A stretch of DNA of 64,000 nucleotides. Source: Nocardia elegans NBRC 108235. GTDB lineage: Bacteria; Actinomycetota; Actinomycetes; Mycobacteriales; Mycobacteriaceae. Location of the stretch: contig NZ_BDBF01000022.1 of the NCBI RefSeq assembly GCF_001612845.1, positions 62,001-126,000 of the forward strand, written 5' to 3'. The stretch's first letter is position 1. Each line of letters opens with the position of its first letter. The position numbers were made by a program, and so were the translations under genes. This document shows, piece after piece, positions 34,774 through 42,821 of this stretch. The notes beneath the pieces are model-generated. The model was not told the DNA's origin and made no database searches. It saw only the letters and a program-made list of their open reading frames with translations.

Positions 34774-35238
34774 TCAACCGGTGGGCCGGGACGCCCCGAT
34801 CGGTGTCTCGGGGTGCTCGGCCCGCAGGAACTCCAGCAAAGTCGTGAGCTCGCCGATCAGCTGTGGCCGGGCGCCGGGGATCGTCTCGAGGGCGGTGTTC
34901 TCGAGACTCCGCCGCATCTTCTGATAAACGAGAGTCCCACGGCGCGTGCGGGATACGAGCACGCGGCGCCGATCGAGCGGATCCACCTTGCGTTGCACCA
35001 GATTGTCCGACACCATCGCGTCGATCAGCCGGGTGAGGCTGGCGCCGGTCAACGGGGTGAGTTCGGACAGCTCCGACATCGACAGGCCGGACCCGCCGTA
35101 CAGCGCCGCCAGCACGTGCCAGCGGGCGACGGTCGGCTCACCGAGCCGTGCCGTGATCGCCTCGTCGAGCTGCTGTGATGCGCGTCGTAACAGGCGCGCG
35201 AATTCTTCCAGTGCGTCCCCTGCGCTGCTACCGTCCAT
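34774..35238 (-). CDS. MarR family regulator of the amide locus
   Basis: A 154-aa winged-helix regulator: TVARWHVLAALYGGSGLSMS, ELSELTPLTGASLTRLIDAM, then RKVDPLDRRRVLVSRTRRGT as wing. It is convergent with fmdA and divergent from the binding-protein gene. The same palindrome lies in its own promoter gap, in the fmdB leader and upstream of the permease, making it the likely binder of all three and the locus regulator. Confidence 0.85.
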   Translation of the reverse strand: MDGSSAGDALEEFARLLRRASQQLDEAITARLGEPTVARWHVLAALYGGSGLSMSELSELTPLTGASLTRLIDAMVSDNLVQRKVDPLDRRRVLVSRTRRGTLVYQKMRRSLENTALETIPGARPQLIGELTTLLEFLRAEHPETPIGASRPTG

Positions 35239-35268
35239 TGAGGACGAGTATACAGCGCCGTATGGGTA

Positions 35269-35284
35269 ATTTTCAGATGAAAAT
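35269..35284. promoter_or_regulatory. Shared amide-regulon operator, copy 2 (MarR/binding-protein gap)
   Basis: ATTTTCA-GA-TGAAAAT, a perfect palindrome with 7-bp arms in the 63-bp gap between the MarR and binding-protein genes. The core TTTCAGATGAAA equals copy 1 on its reverse strand. Confidence 0.8.
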
Positions 35285-35301
35285 ATACGGTGGTGGTTGC
35301 G

Positions 35302-36393
35302 ATGCCGTACGGGCAATGGGCACGTGCCCGCCGGCCGACCGTGGACATCGCCCTCGTGGTGCCACTCAGCGGTCCGGCGGGCATGTTCGGGCCGTCGTGT
35401 GAAGCGTGCGCCGCCCTCGCCGCCGCCGATCTCGATGCCGCGGGCGGGATTCTGGACCGGCCGGTGCGGCTGCATGCCGTCGACGCCGGTGCTCCGCTGC
35501 CGGTGCTGGCCGCTCGCGTGCGGCGCTTGGTGAGTTCCGGTGCGGTCGACGCGGTGGTCGGCTGGCATCTGTCGGATGCCCGGCGCGCGATCACCCCGCA
35601 TACGGCGGGCCGGGTTCCCTATATCTATACGACGTTCTACGAGGGTGGGGAGGATGCGGCCGGGGTGTACATGGTCGGGGAGACGCCCGATCGGCAGTTG
35701 TTCCCCGCACTGCGATGGTTGCGCGCCGAATCCGGCGTCCGGCGCTGGTGCATCGTCGGCAACGACTACGTCTGGCCGCGCGAGACCGCGCGCGTGACGA
35801 AGGATTTCGCGTCCGTACTCGGAATCGAGGTGGTCGGCTCGGCATTCGTGCCACTCGGTGGGCGGGAGTTTCGTGGTGTTCTCGAGACGATCCGGACCTC
35901 GTCCGCCGAGGGGGTGCTCATGCTCATGGTCGGCGCCGACGCCGCGGCGTTCAATCGCGCCTACGCCCGTGCCGGCCTGGATCGCGACCGCATCCGGCTC
36001 GCCATGATGATCGGCGAGGATGTGCTGTACGCCAGCGGTGCGGCGGGTACGCACGGCCTGTTCACGGCCTGCGGATATCTCGAGGGCGTCGCGTCGGCGC
36101 CGTCGATGGAGTTCGGCGCGCGATATGAGCGGCTGTTCGGCGCGGAGGCGCCGACGTTGACCAACATCGGCGAATCCTGTTACGAGGGAATGCTTCTGCT
36201 GGCCGCGCTGGCCGAACGGGCGGGCAGCCTCGACGTGGGCGCCATCGAGCGTGCCGCGGCCGGGGTCAGCTATCAGGGCCCGCGCGGCGAGGTGCGGGTT
36301 CGCGGTGCGCACACGACGCAGCCGGTGTATCTCGCCGACGTGGATGCGCTCGACTTCGGGCTGGTGGCGGACCTGACACCGCGAGGCCGGTGA
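35302..36393 (+). CDS. AmiC-like ligand-binding protein (Peripla_BP_6 type) without signal peptide
   Basis: A 363-aa type I periplasmic-binding fold: VDIALVVPLSGPAGMFGPSC, LAAADLDAAGGILDRPVRLH, VVGWHLSDARRAITPHTAGR and RWCIVGNDYVWPRETARVTK. The N-terminus MPYGQWARARRPT has no signal peptide or lipobox, so it is cytoplasmic, as in AmiC, the amide sensor of amidase operons. That and its place beside formamidase suggest it senses amides and modulates expression, perhaps through the divergent MarR protein. A short GTG extension is possible at 35290. Confidence 0.8.
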   Translation: MPYGQWARARRPTVDIALVVPLSGPAGMFGPSCEACAALAAADLDAAGGILDRPVRLHAVDAGAPLPVLAARVRRLVSSGAVDAVVGWHLSDARRAITPHTAGRVPYIYTTFYEGGEDAAGVYMVGETPDRQLFPALRWLRAESGVRRWCIVGNDYVWPRETARVTKDFASVLGIEVVGSAFVPLGGREFRGVLETIRTSSAEGVLMLMVGADAAAFNRAYARAGLDRDRIRLAMMIGEDVLYASGAAGTHGLFTACGYLEGVASAPSMEFGARYERLFGAEAPTLTNIGESCYEGMLLLAALAERAGSLDVGAIERAAAGVSYQGPRGEVRVRGAHTTQPVYLADVDALDFGLVADLTPRGR

Positions 36394-36400
36394 TCCGGGC

Positions 36401-36440
36401 GCCGGGGATCGAGGCTCGACAGCCTCGATCCCCGGCTTTT
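36401..36440. terminator. Rho-independent terminator
   Basis: A perfect 16-bp stem starting GCCGGGGATCGAGGCT closes a CGAC loop and is followed by TTTT, 8 bp after the binding-protein stop. The permease gene ends convergently at 36485, so the hairpin may serve both strands. Confidence 0.9.
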
Positions 36441-36484
36441 CCGACCGCACGCGAACCTTCCCTGTTCCGCTGTCGCTGCGGGGA

Positions 36485-38203
36485 TTACAGCGCCGGTGTG
36501 GATTGCCGCAAGCCGAGGTCGGCGGAGGTGGATACCGGATCCTGATGGGTGGCCGACTGGCACTGCTCGTGGCAGCCCTTGGTGAGCGTGCAGGTCAGCG
36601 ACGACACCGTGCCGCCGTGGAAGGGGCAGTCGTGCACCATGTCGGGGAGTTCGTAGCGCTTGCCGTCGACGATGTCGAGCAACGTCTGCCCGGCCCACAG
36701 CGGTTCCCGCTCGATCTCCTCGCGCAGCGGATTCTTGCGTGCCAGATAGTATTTGCCCTTCGTGGCGACCGCGATGACCGGGGCGAGCACCATCGCGACC
36801 GCCAGCGCGAGGTACGGCGACCAGGCCTGGCAGAACTCGCCGAACGCGCCGAAGAACGCGGCGATCGAGACCGCCGAGGCCACCAGCATCGAGACGAAGC
36901 CCACCGGATTGATCGCGTACAGATAGGCCCGCTTGAACTCCACGTACGGCGGGCTGATCTTCAGCAGTCCCTTGTTGATCACCAGATCCGCGACGATAGC
37001 GCCGATCCAGGCGATCGCCACATTCGAGTAGAAGCCGAGGATGGTGTTGAGCAGCGAGAACATATTGCACAGCATCAGTGTCAGCGCGATCGCGATGTGC
37101 AGCGCCAGCCACACCACCCGGCCCGGATGGATGTGCAGGGCCCGGCTGAAGAAGTTCGACCACGACAGCGAACCCGAATAGGCGTTGGTGACGTTGATCT
37201 TCACCTGCGACAGCAGCACCATCACCGTCGCGACGCCCAGCGCGACGCCGTGGTTGTGCAGGACCGCACCGTAACCGCCCAGGAACTGCTCGATCGGTTC
37301 GGTCGCGCGGGTGAACCCGACCTGGCCGACCACGTAGAAGGCCAGGAAGGCGCCCGAAATCTGTTTGGCCGCACCGAGAATCACCCATCCCGGGCCTGCC
37401 AGCAGCACCGCCGACCACCATTTCAGCGGCGGGGTCTCCGACTTCTCCGGCATGAACCGCAGGTAGTCCACCTGTTCACCGATCTGCGCGATCAGCGACA
37501 ACGCGACGCCGGCTCCCGCACCGACGGCGATCGCGCCGACCCGTTGGCTGCCGCCGTCGCCGGTCCAGGACAGGAAGCCGTCGGCCCCGTGTGGATCGGC
37601 GATCAGAATCATCGCGATCGGCGCCACGAACAGCACCAGCCACAGCGGCTGGGTCCACACCTGGAACTTCGCCAGCGCCGACATCCCGTACAGCACAAGG
37701 GGAATGATGAGGACCGAGCCCAGGATGTACCCGATCGGCAAGGGTATGTGGAAGGTCAGCTTCATCGCCTGCGCCATGATGGCGCCCTCGAGCGCGAAGA
37801 AGATGAAACAGAAGCTGGCGTAGATGAGGCTGGTGAGCGTGGATCCGAAGTAGCCGAAACCCGCGCCGCGGGTCAGCAGGTCCATGTCCACGTTGTATTT
37901 CGCGGCGTAGTACGCGATCGGGATGCCCGTGAGGAAGATCGTGGCCGCCGCGACCAGAATCGCGACGATCGCGCTGGCGCTGCCGTGGCTGACCGCGATG
38001 GACGCGCCGATGGAATAGTCGGCGAGATAGGCGATTCCGCCGAGGGCGGCGACCCCGCACGCCATCGGCGTCCAGCGGCGGAAGGTGCGCGGGGCGTAAC
38101 GCAGCGAATAGTCCTCGATGTTGTCCTTGGCGGCCCACGTCTGGAAGCGGTTCCACCGCGTCGGTGGAACGCCGGAGGCCGGCGGTGTCGGGGAAGTGTT
38201 CAT
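36485..38203 (-). CDS. NCS1-family permease (cytosine/purine/amide type) with Cys-rich C-tail
   Basis: A 572-aa transporter with about twelve membrane helices. The N-terminus has the NCS1 start NIEDYSLRYAPRTFRRWTP, and GEQVDYLRFMPE plus INVTNAYSGSLSWSNFF are family landmarks. It imports a small nitrogenous compound by ion symport. The cytoplasmic tail carries C526, H529, C538, C544, H545 and C548 (DCPFHGG, TCTLTKGCHEQC), a possible metal site or sensor element. AAGGAG precedes ATG. Its promoter (TTGTCA-N17-TACCTT, 38319-38291 on the minus strand) lies directly downstream of a copy of the shared palindrome. Confidence 0.85.
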   Translation of the reverse strand: MNTSPTPPASGVPPTRWNRFQTWAAKDNIEDYSLRYAPRTFRRWTPMACGVAALGGIAYLADYSIGASIAVSHGSASAIVAILVAAATIFLTGIPIAYYAAKYNVDMDLLTRGAGFGYFGSTLTSLIYASFCFIFFALEGAIMAQAMKLTFHIPLPIGYILGSVLIIPLVLYGMSALAKFQVWTQPLWLVLFVAPIAMILIADPHGADGFLSWTGDGGSQRVGAIAVGAGAGVALSLIAQIGEQVDYLRFMPEKSETPPLKWWSAVLLAGPGWVILGAAKQISGAFLAFYVVGQVGFTRATEPIEQFLGGYGAVLHNHGVALGVATVMVLLSQVKINVTNAYSGSLSWSNFFSRALHIHPGRVVWLALHIAIALTLMLCNMFSLLNTILGFYSNVAIAWIGAIVADLVINKGLLKISPPYVEFKRAYLYAINPVGFVSMLVASAVSIAAFFGAFGEFCQAWSPYLALAVAMVLAPVIAVATKGKYYLARKNPLREEIEREPLWAGQTLLDIVDGKRYELPDMVHDCPFHGGTVSSLTCTLTKGCHEQCQSATHQDPVSTSADLGLRQSTPAL

Positions 38204-38320
38204 CGTCAGATCTCCTTGCAACGAACGCTGCGACACTTCGGAACTCTGTCGACTGCACTGTCCTACGTCATCCGATCAGCAGCAAAACTCAAGGTAGGAG
38301 AGCTGATTCCGTTTGACAAC

Positions 38321-38332
38321 ATTCAAATGAAT
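38321..38332. promoter_or_regulatory. Shared amide-regulon operator, copy 3 (permease promoter)
   Basis: ATTCA-AA-TGAAT, a palindrome abutting the upstream side of the permease -35 box (TTGTCA, minus strand, 38314-38319). It matches the consensus WTTCARATGAAW of the other two copies with A/T end changes. The upstream position would suit activation, or repression by looping. Confidence 0.65.
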
Positions 38333-38357
38333 ATTTTTCGAACGGGCAATCTGTTGG

Positions 38358-38624
38358 TTACAAGCGGGCTCGGCACCGTCCTTGCGCACACTGTCGCTCG
38401 ATTCTGCCGCGCGACACCGTCTGCGCCAGGCCGATCAGCCAGCAGGTGGGGCAGCCGCGCAGCGCGACCACACCGGCGGGCAGCAGGAGCAGGGCGGCCG
38501 GTCCCGCGGCGGGGATCAGCGCGATCGACGCGGCGATCAGGCCGAAACCCAACAGCCCGCGTCCCAGGTGGACCGGGACCGAGCGGCTGGCGAACGTGTT
38601 CTGGTGTCCGGCATCGTCCTTCAC
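38358..38624 (-). CDS. DUF2892/YgaP-like small membrane protein
   Basis: An 88-aa protein whose GTG start overlaps the TGA of the sigma factor gene (GTGA). It has two membrane spans (LGRGLLGFGLIAASIALIPA and AALLLLPAGVVALRG) followed by CPTCWLIGLAQTVSRG. This resembles the DUF2892 pattern in which the second helix ends near a CP..xxxG motif. Co-translated with the sigma factor, so a membrane-linked partner or target of that sigma factor is plausible but unproven. Confidence 0.7.
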   Translation of the reverse strand: MKDDAGHQNTFASRSVPVHLGRGLLGFGLIAASIALIPAAGPAALLLLPAGVVALRGCPTCWLIGLAQTVSRGRIERQCAQGRCRARL

Positions 38625-39175
38625 GGCCGCAGCCCCCGATCCGGCATCCCGAGTTGTGCGCGAACAGTAGCCCGGGCTCGGTGCAGTCTGGATTTCATTG
38701 CCGCCGTGCTCAATCCGAGCGTGCGGGCCACCATGCCGCCCGGCAGGCCTTGGACGTCGCGCATGATCAGGACTCGGCGCTGATCGGCGGGCAGCGCCGC
38801 GATCGCCGCGGCGATTCGCTCGATTTCCAGCCGAGCCAGCACATCGTCCTCCGCCGAGGCCGCCGCGATCTCCGCGTCCGGTTCCCGGTGCACGGCTGTG
38901 CCTAGCCGCCGCAAGCACTCGTTGCGCACGATGCGAAACATCCACGAAGCCAGCGCACCCGCCGCTCGCAGCGTGCCGATTTTTCGGAACAGGACCAGCA
39001 TCGCCTCCTGCGCGGCGTCCTCGGCGTCCTGACTGCTCGCGCACAAGGAATGGGCGAAGCGCTGGACGTGCGGATAGGAACCGGAAACCAGGGCGGCGAC
39101 GGCGGACTCGTCGCCGTCGCGGGCCGCCGCGACCAGATGTTCCTCCGGCCAGGCCGATCTCGTGCACTCAGCCAC
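38621..39175 (-). CDS. ECF RNA polymerase sigma factor
   Basis: A 184-aa sigma-70 family ECF protein. Region 2 is YPHVQRFAHSLCASSQDAED followed by AAQEAMLVLFRKIGTLRA and WMFRIVRNECLRRL. Region 4 is IAALPADQRRVLIMRDVQGL with the helix-turn-helix GMVARTLGLSTAAMKSRLHR. GTG 39175 is chosen because GGCGGAGG lies eight bases upstream and its N-terminus fits the family. No classical anti-sigma gene follows; instead a DUF2892-like gene overlaps its stop. It is preceded by an overlapping 29-codon membrane ORF. Confidence 0.85.
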   Translation of the reverse strand: MAECTRSAWPEEHLVAAARDGDESAVAALVSGSYPHVQRFAHSLCASSQDAEDAAQEAMLVLFRKIGTLRAAGALASWMFRIVRNECLRRLGTAVHREPDAEIAAASAEDDVLARLEIERIAAAIAALPADQRRVLIMRDVQGLPGGMVARTLGLSTAAMKSRLHRARATVRAQLGMPDRGLRP

Positions 39176-39257
39176 GGGTACGCCTCCGCCGCAGAACCAG
39201 CATGCAGCTGCACAGTAATACGGCCGCGACCACCACGGCGATGACGGCGACAACCAT
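39168..39257 (-). CDS. 29-aa single-span membrane peptide upstream of the sigma factor
   Basis: ATG with AAGGAG seven bases upstream opens a 29-codon frame: MVVAVIAVVVAAVLLCSC, then MLVLRRRRTRG. It is one membrane helix with two Cys at its end and a positive tail. The stop lies inside the sigma factor gene, 8 bp beyond its GTG, so the sigma factor is probably translated by coupling. Too small for most gene finders. Role unknown; it could be a membrane anchor or a signal for the sigma factor. Confidence 0.6.
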   Translation of the reverse strand: MVVAVIAVVVAAVLLCSCMLVLRRRRTRG

Positions 39258-39458
39258 GTCGACTCCTTCGGTTACGCGGGCCCGGTTGCCCGCACGGTTA
39301 TGAGAGCGATCGAGGGCGGGAAGGATTCAGGGCGGTGTCGAGTGGGTGCGCGCGGCCGGCCGGGCACCACGAGGGCCGCCGGTTCCCGGTCGATTCGCTG
39401 ACCGGCGGGTACCGTGCCGATAGCGGGTGCGGCGGATATCGCGGAAGGAACGGGGTCG

Positions 39459-40127
39459 ATGGCGGCAGTGTCGGATACCGTCCCCGAATTGCTGCGCGCC
39501 CTCGATCTGACCGGTGTGTTCGCCAACGCGATGCTCGGCGGGGCGGTGGCGCGCACGTTCCGGTTCGACCCGATCGGATTCGCCGTGCTCGCTACCGCTT
39601 CGGGGCTGGGTGGCGGCATCATCCGGGACACGCTGCTGCAGCGGGGGACGCCGGTGGCGCTGGTCGACTACGCCTACCTGCTGACCGCCCTGTTCGGGGC
39701 GTCGATCGCCTTCATGTTCCGGTTCGAGGGCCGATTGTGGGACCGGCTGTTTCCCTGGGTGGATGCCCTGGCGCTGGGCTGCTGGGCGGCGGTCGGTGCG
39801 CAGAAGACGCTCGAAGTCGGGCTCGGGTGGCTGCCGGCGGTGTTGCTGGGAACGACGACAGCGGTCGGGGGTGGGGTGGTACGCGATATCGCGGTGGGCC
39901 GGGTGCCGACGATTTTCGGGGGTAACACGCTGTATGCCACCGGTGCGCTGCTGGCCAGTGCGACACTGGTGATCATCTGGTATTCCGGCCACGCGACGGC
40001 GGGTTCGATCGCGGCGACGGTGGTCGGCGCGGGATTGTGCCTGCTGGCGCGGTGGCGTGGATGGATGCTTCCCGAGCAGGTGAGTTGGCCCGAACGATTG
40101 CGTTACGGTCGGCGAAAGGAGAGGTGA
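39459..40127 (+). CDS. TRIC-family cation channel protein (UPF0126)
   Basis: A 222-aa membrane protein with two homologous three-helix halves. Each half has the kink motif: GLGGGIIRDTLLQ in the first and VGGGVVRDIAVG in the second, both signatures of trimeric intracellular cation channel-type proteins. ATG after GGAAGGAACGG is chosen over an upstream in-frame ATG. Prokaryotic TRICs conduct monovalent cations. Its TGA overlaps the ATG of the next gene. Confidence 0.9.
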   Translation: MAAVSDTVPELLRALDLTGVFANAMLGGAVARTFRFDPIGFAVLATASGLGGGIIRDTLLQRGTPVALVDYAYLLTALFGASIAFMFRFEGRLWDRLFPWVDALALGCWAAVGAQKTLEVGLGWLPAVLLGTTTAVGGGVVRDIAVGRVPTIFGGNTLYATGALLASATLVIIWYSGHATAGSIAATVVGAGLCLLARWRGWMLPEQVSWPERLRYGRRKER

Positions 40128-41389
40128 TGACCTCGACCACGCGGGATAGCTCGGTACTGGCGGGTCTGGACGACATCCGTGGGTGGCAGGAGGAGTTCTA
40201 CCGCGACTTGCACGCCCATCCGGAGCTGTCGCATCGAGAACATCGCACGGCCGGACTGATCGCGGAGAAGTTGCGGTCGCTGGGTTACGACGTGCACGAA
40301 GGGATCGGTGGAACGGGAGTCGTCGGAATTCTGCGCAACGGTGACGGGCCGGGGGTGCTGCTGCGCGCCGACATCGACGCGCTGCCGGTGCGTGAGGCGA
40401 CCGGATTGCCCTATGCCAGTACGGTTTCCGCTGTCGACAAGGACGGCAACGAGGTGCCGGTGATGCACGCGTGCGGCCACGACGTGCACGTCACCTGCCT
40501 GCTGGGCGCCGCGCAGCTGATGGCCGAGCAGACCGGCCACTGGCACGGGACGCTGGTGGCGCTGTTCCAGCCGGCCGAAGAGGTCGGCGACGGGGCGCGC
40601 GGGATGGTCGACGACGGACTGGCGAAGGTACTACCGCGACTGGATGTCGCGCTCGGCCAGCATGTGCTGCCCACGCCGGCCGGTTCCGTCGCCACTCGCA
40701 GCGGGCCGACCATGGCCGCGGCCGACAGTATGCGCATCACGGTGTACGGGCGAGGCGGGCACGGGTCGATGCCGCAAGCCACCATCGACCCGGTCGTGCT
40801 GGCATCGATGATCGTGCTCCGGCTGCAGATGGTCGTCTCGCGCGAGGTGGCGCCGACCGAGACGGCGGTGCTGACCGTCGGCAGCATCAACGCGGGTACC
40901 AAGAGCAATGTGATCTCCGATCACGCTGTGCTGCAACTGAATGTGCGCACCTACAACGAGACCACCCGCACCACGATCCTCGACGCGATCCGCCGGATAG
41001 TCACCGCGGAGTGCCAAGCCTCGGGCTCGCCACGCGACCCGGAATTCGAACTGTTCGACCGATTTCCGTTGACCGACAACGAGCCCGGCGCCACCGCCCG
41101 CGTGGCCGAGGCCTTCGCCGCCTACTTCGGCGACCACGCCACGGAAATGCCGATGGCCAGCGCCAGTGAGGATTTCAGCGATATCCCGAACGCCCTCGGC
41201 GTGCCGTACACCTACTGGGGCGTGGGCGGAACCGACCCGGAGGAGTTCCAGGCCGCACTGCAGGCCGGCCGCGTCATGCAGGATATCCCGGTCAACCACT
41301 CGCCGAATTTCGCGCCGGTGATCGAGCCGACGCTGCGAACCGGGACGGAAGCACTGGTCGTGGCCGCGTTGGCGTGGTTGGGACGGTAG
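40127..41389 (+). CDS. M20 family metallo-amidohydrolase
   Basis: A 420-aa M20D-type amidohydrolase. Metal ligands are in VMHACGHDVHVT, LFQPAEEVGDGARGM and the late EDFSDI and H near PVNHSPNF. RDLHAHPELSHREHRTA and GVLLRADIDALPVREATGLP are typical of hippurate/N-acyl amino acid hydrolases. It cleaves N-acyl or aromatic amides from amino acids. ATG overlaps the TRIC stop (TGATG), with AAGGAGAGG upstream; co-translated, although a functional link to the channel is not evident. Confidence 0.9.
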   Translation: MTSTTRDSSVLAGLDDIRGWQEEFYRDLHAHPELSHREHRTAGLIAEKLRSLGYDVHEGIGGTGVVGILRNGDGPGVLLRADIDALPVREATGLPYASTVSAVDKDGNEVPVMHACGHDVHVTCLLGAAQLMAEQTGHWHGTLVALFQPAEEVGDGARGMVDDGLAKVLPRLDVALGQHVLPTPAGSVATRSGPTMAAADSMRITVYGRGGHGSMPQATIDPVVLASMIVLRLQMVVSREVAPTETAVLTVGSINAGTKSNVISDHAVLQLNVRTYNETTRTTILDAIRRIVTAECQASGSPRDPEFELFDRFPLTDNEPGATARVAEAFAAYFGDHATEMPMASASEDFSDIPNALGVPYTYWGVGGTDPEEFQAALQAGRVMQDIPVNHSPNFAPVIEPTLRTGTEALVVAALAWLGR

Positions 41390-41409
41390 GTCACGGCCGG
41401 ACGACGACC

Positions 41410-41883
41410 TTAGTTGTCCGCGTGTGATTCTCGGCGCTCGTATCGGCTGCGGGCGATGCGGTGGGCGCAGCGCAGGAGGTCGGCGACGGCGGTGGCGGTT
41501 CGCGGGCCCGGGTTCACGACGGCGAGCCAGGCCTGTGTCCCGTAGAGGGGGTGGGGGAACAGGGTGTCGGCGAGGCTCGGGTCGGCCGGGATCGCGGCCT
41601 GGTCGCGCGGCGTGTGGCCGGTTCGTTCGATGAAGGCCTCTTTGCCCGCGAAGATGTTGAGGCGGAACATGTTCGGGCGGTCCAGGCGCGATGATCCGTC
41701 GTCCGGATAATCCTTGGTGACGATGGTGGCGAAGGGCTGGGTGCGGGGTACCACGCCGTCGGGGGCGTAATAGAAGAAGGTATCGCCCCAGCTGATTTCG
41801 GGGGTGCCGTCGCCGGGCCGGGGACTCAGCGTCACGACGCCGCCGAGGTTTTCGACGAATTCGATGATCTCGTTGATCTCCAT
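41410..41883 (-). CDS. DUF6194 family protein
   Basis: A 157-aa soluble protein. It reads EIIEFVENLGGVVTLSPRPG, ISWGDTFFYYAPDGVVPRTQ, PFATIVTKDYPDDGSSRLDR and FRLNIFAGKEAF, the pattern I associate with DUF6194, close to MmcQ/YjbR-like folds. LFPHPLYGTQAWLAVVNPG near the end is typical. Function unknown. It diverges from a tandem-MerR regulator and is probably its target. Confidence 0.8.
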   Translation of the reverse strand: MEINEIIEFVENLGGVVTLSPRPGDGTPEISWGDTFFYYAPDGVVPRTQPFATIVTKDYPDDGSSRLDRPNMFRLNIFAGKEAFIERTGHTPRDQAAIPADPSLADTLFPHPLYGTQAWLAVVNPGPRTATAVADLLRCAHRIARSRYERRESHADN

Positions 41884-41945
41884 TGCTCTAGCGTTTCATT
41901 GAAGTGCTTGTGGAGACTTCTTCCATCGGAATGGCAGGTCGCGTG

Positions 41946-42674
41946 ATGACAAGTCGCACATCCACTGGTCTGCGAACCGTGGATGTGGCGCGGCGGGCCG
42001 GCTGTTCCGTTCAGCAGATTCGCAACCTCGAACGCGACGGTGTGCTGCCTTCGGTCGAGCGCGGTCCGTCCGGGTATCGCAGCTACCGTCGGGTGCATGT
42101 GCTGTCGGCCCACGCGTATCGGCTGCTGGCGGTGGCCGTCGGGCCCGCCGAGGCGAGAGATGTTCTGCGCGCGACGCATTCCGGGCAACCATTGCCCGCG
42201 CTGCTGGATGCCGCGCACGCGCGCCTCGACGCACAGCGCCGGGAACTGCGGCTGGCGAAGCGAGCGGCCGCGGCGATCGCGGACGAACCGATCGGGGATG
42301 CGACATCCGCCGACTCGATGACGGTGTCCGAACTGGCGGGCGCGCTCGGTGTGCGGCCGTCGACATTGCGGCACTGGGATGCGGAAGGACTGGTCGTGCC
42401 CGGCCGGGCCGGGGCGCGCGGTGCGCGGCTGTACGCGCCGGACGATGTGCGCGATGCGCGGATCGCCCATCAGCTCCGGCTCGCCGGATATCGCATACCG
42501 GCGCTGCGCGATCTGCTGTCTGCCCTACGGGCTTTTCGAGGTGGTGACGTGTCGGCCGCACTCGCGGCGCGGGAGGCCGAAATCGACACGCGCTCGTGGG
42601 CGTTGTTCGAGGCGGCCGCCCTGTTGTTCCGGATCGTTTCCCCGTCCGGCGACGACTCCTTCGAGGCCGGATGA
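41946..42674 (+). CDS. MerR-type regulator with two helix-turn-helix domains
   Basis: A 242-aa protein. The first domain (LRTVDVARRAGCSVQQIRNL, ERDGVLPSVERGPSGYRSY) and the second, about residues 105-180 (MTVSELAGALGVRPSTLRHW, DAEGLVVPGRAGARGARLY), are both MerR-like DNA-binding units. A helical linker (RLDAQRRELRLAKRAAAAI) separates them. ATG 41946 is chosen since AGG lies at suitable distance; ATG 41931 and GTG 41904 are alternatives. Two MerR domains in one chain suggest a monomeric two-site binder. It diverges from the DUF6194 gene. Confidence 0.8.
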   Translation: MTSRTSTGLRTVDVARRAGCSVQQIRNLERDGVLPSVERGPSGYRSYRRVHVLSAHAYRLLAVAVGPAEARDVLRATHSGQPLPALLDAAHARLDAQRRELRLAKRAAAAIADEPIGDATSADSMTVSELAGALGVRPSTLRHWDAEGLVVPGRAGARGARLYAPDDVRDARIAHQLRLAGYRIPALRDLLSALRAFRGGDVSAALAAREAEIDTRSWALFEAAALLFRIVSPSGDDSFEAG

Positions 42675-42821
42675 ACGGTCGCCGGCAATGTGTTTCGTTT
42701 TGCCCGGTCGGGTCGTCTGCCGGAGACGGCCCGGTCGGGATGTCGCTCGGCCGCCGTCGATCCTGTGCGCGGGGCAGGAGCGGGCGGCGGCCGACCCGGT
42801 GCGGTCACCCGCGAGCGCAGC

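Noticed and set aside
36503..38905. 800-codon open frame antisense to the permease and regulators
   Set aside because: It mirrors the high-GC third positions of the permease frame, is His/Arg/Asp/Gln-rich, and has no family motif; the permease on the other strand is unmistakable.
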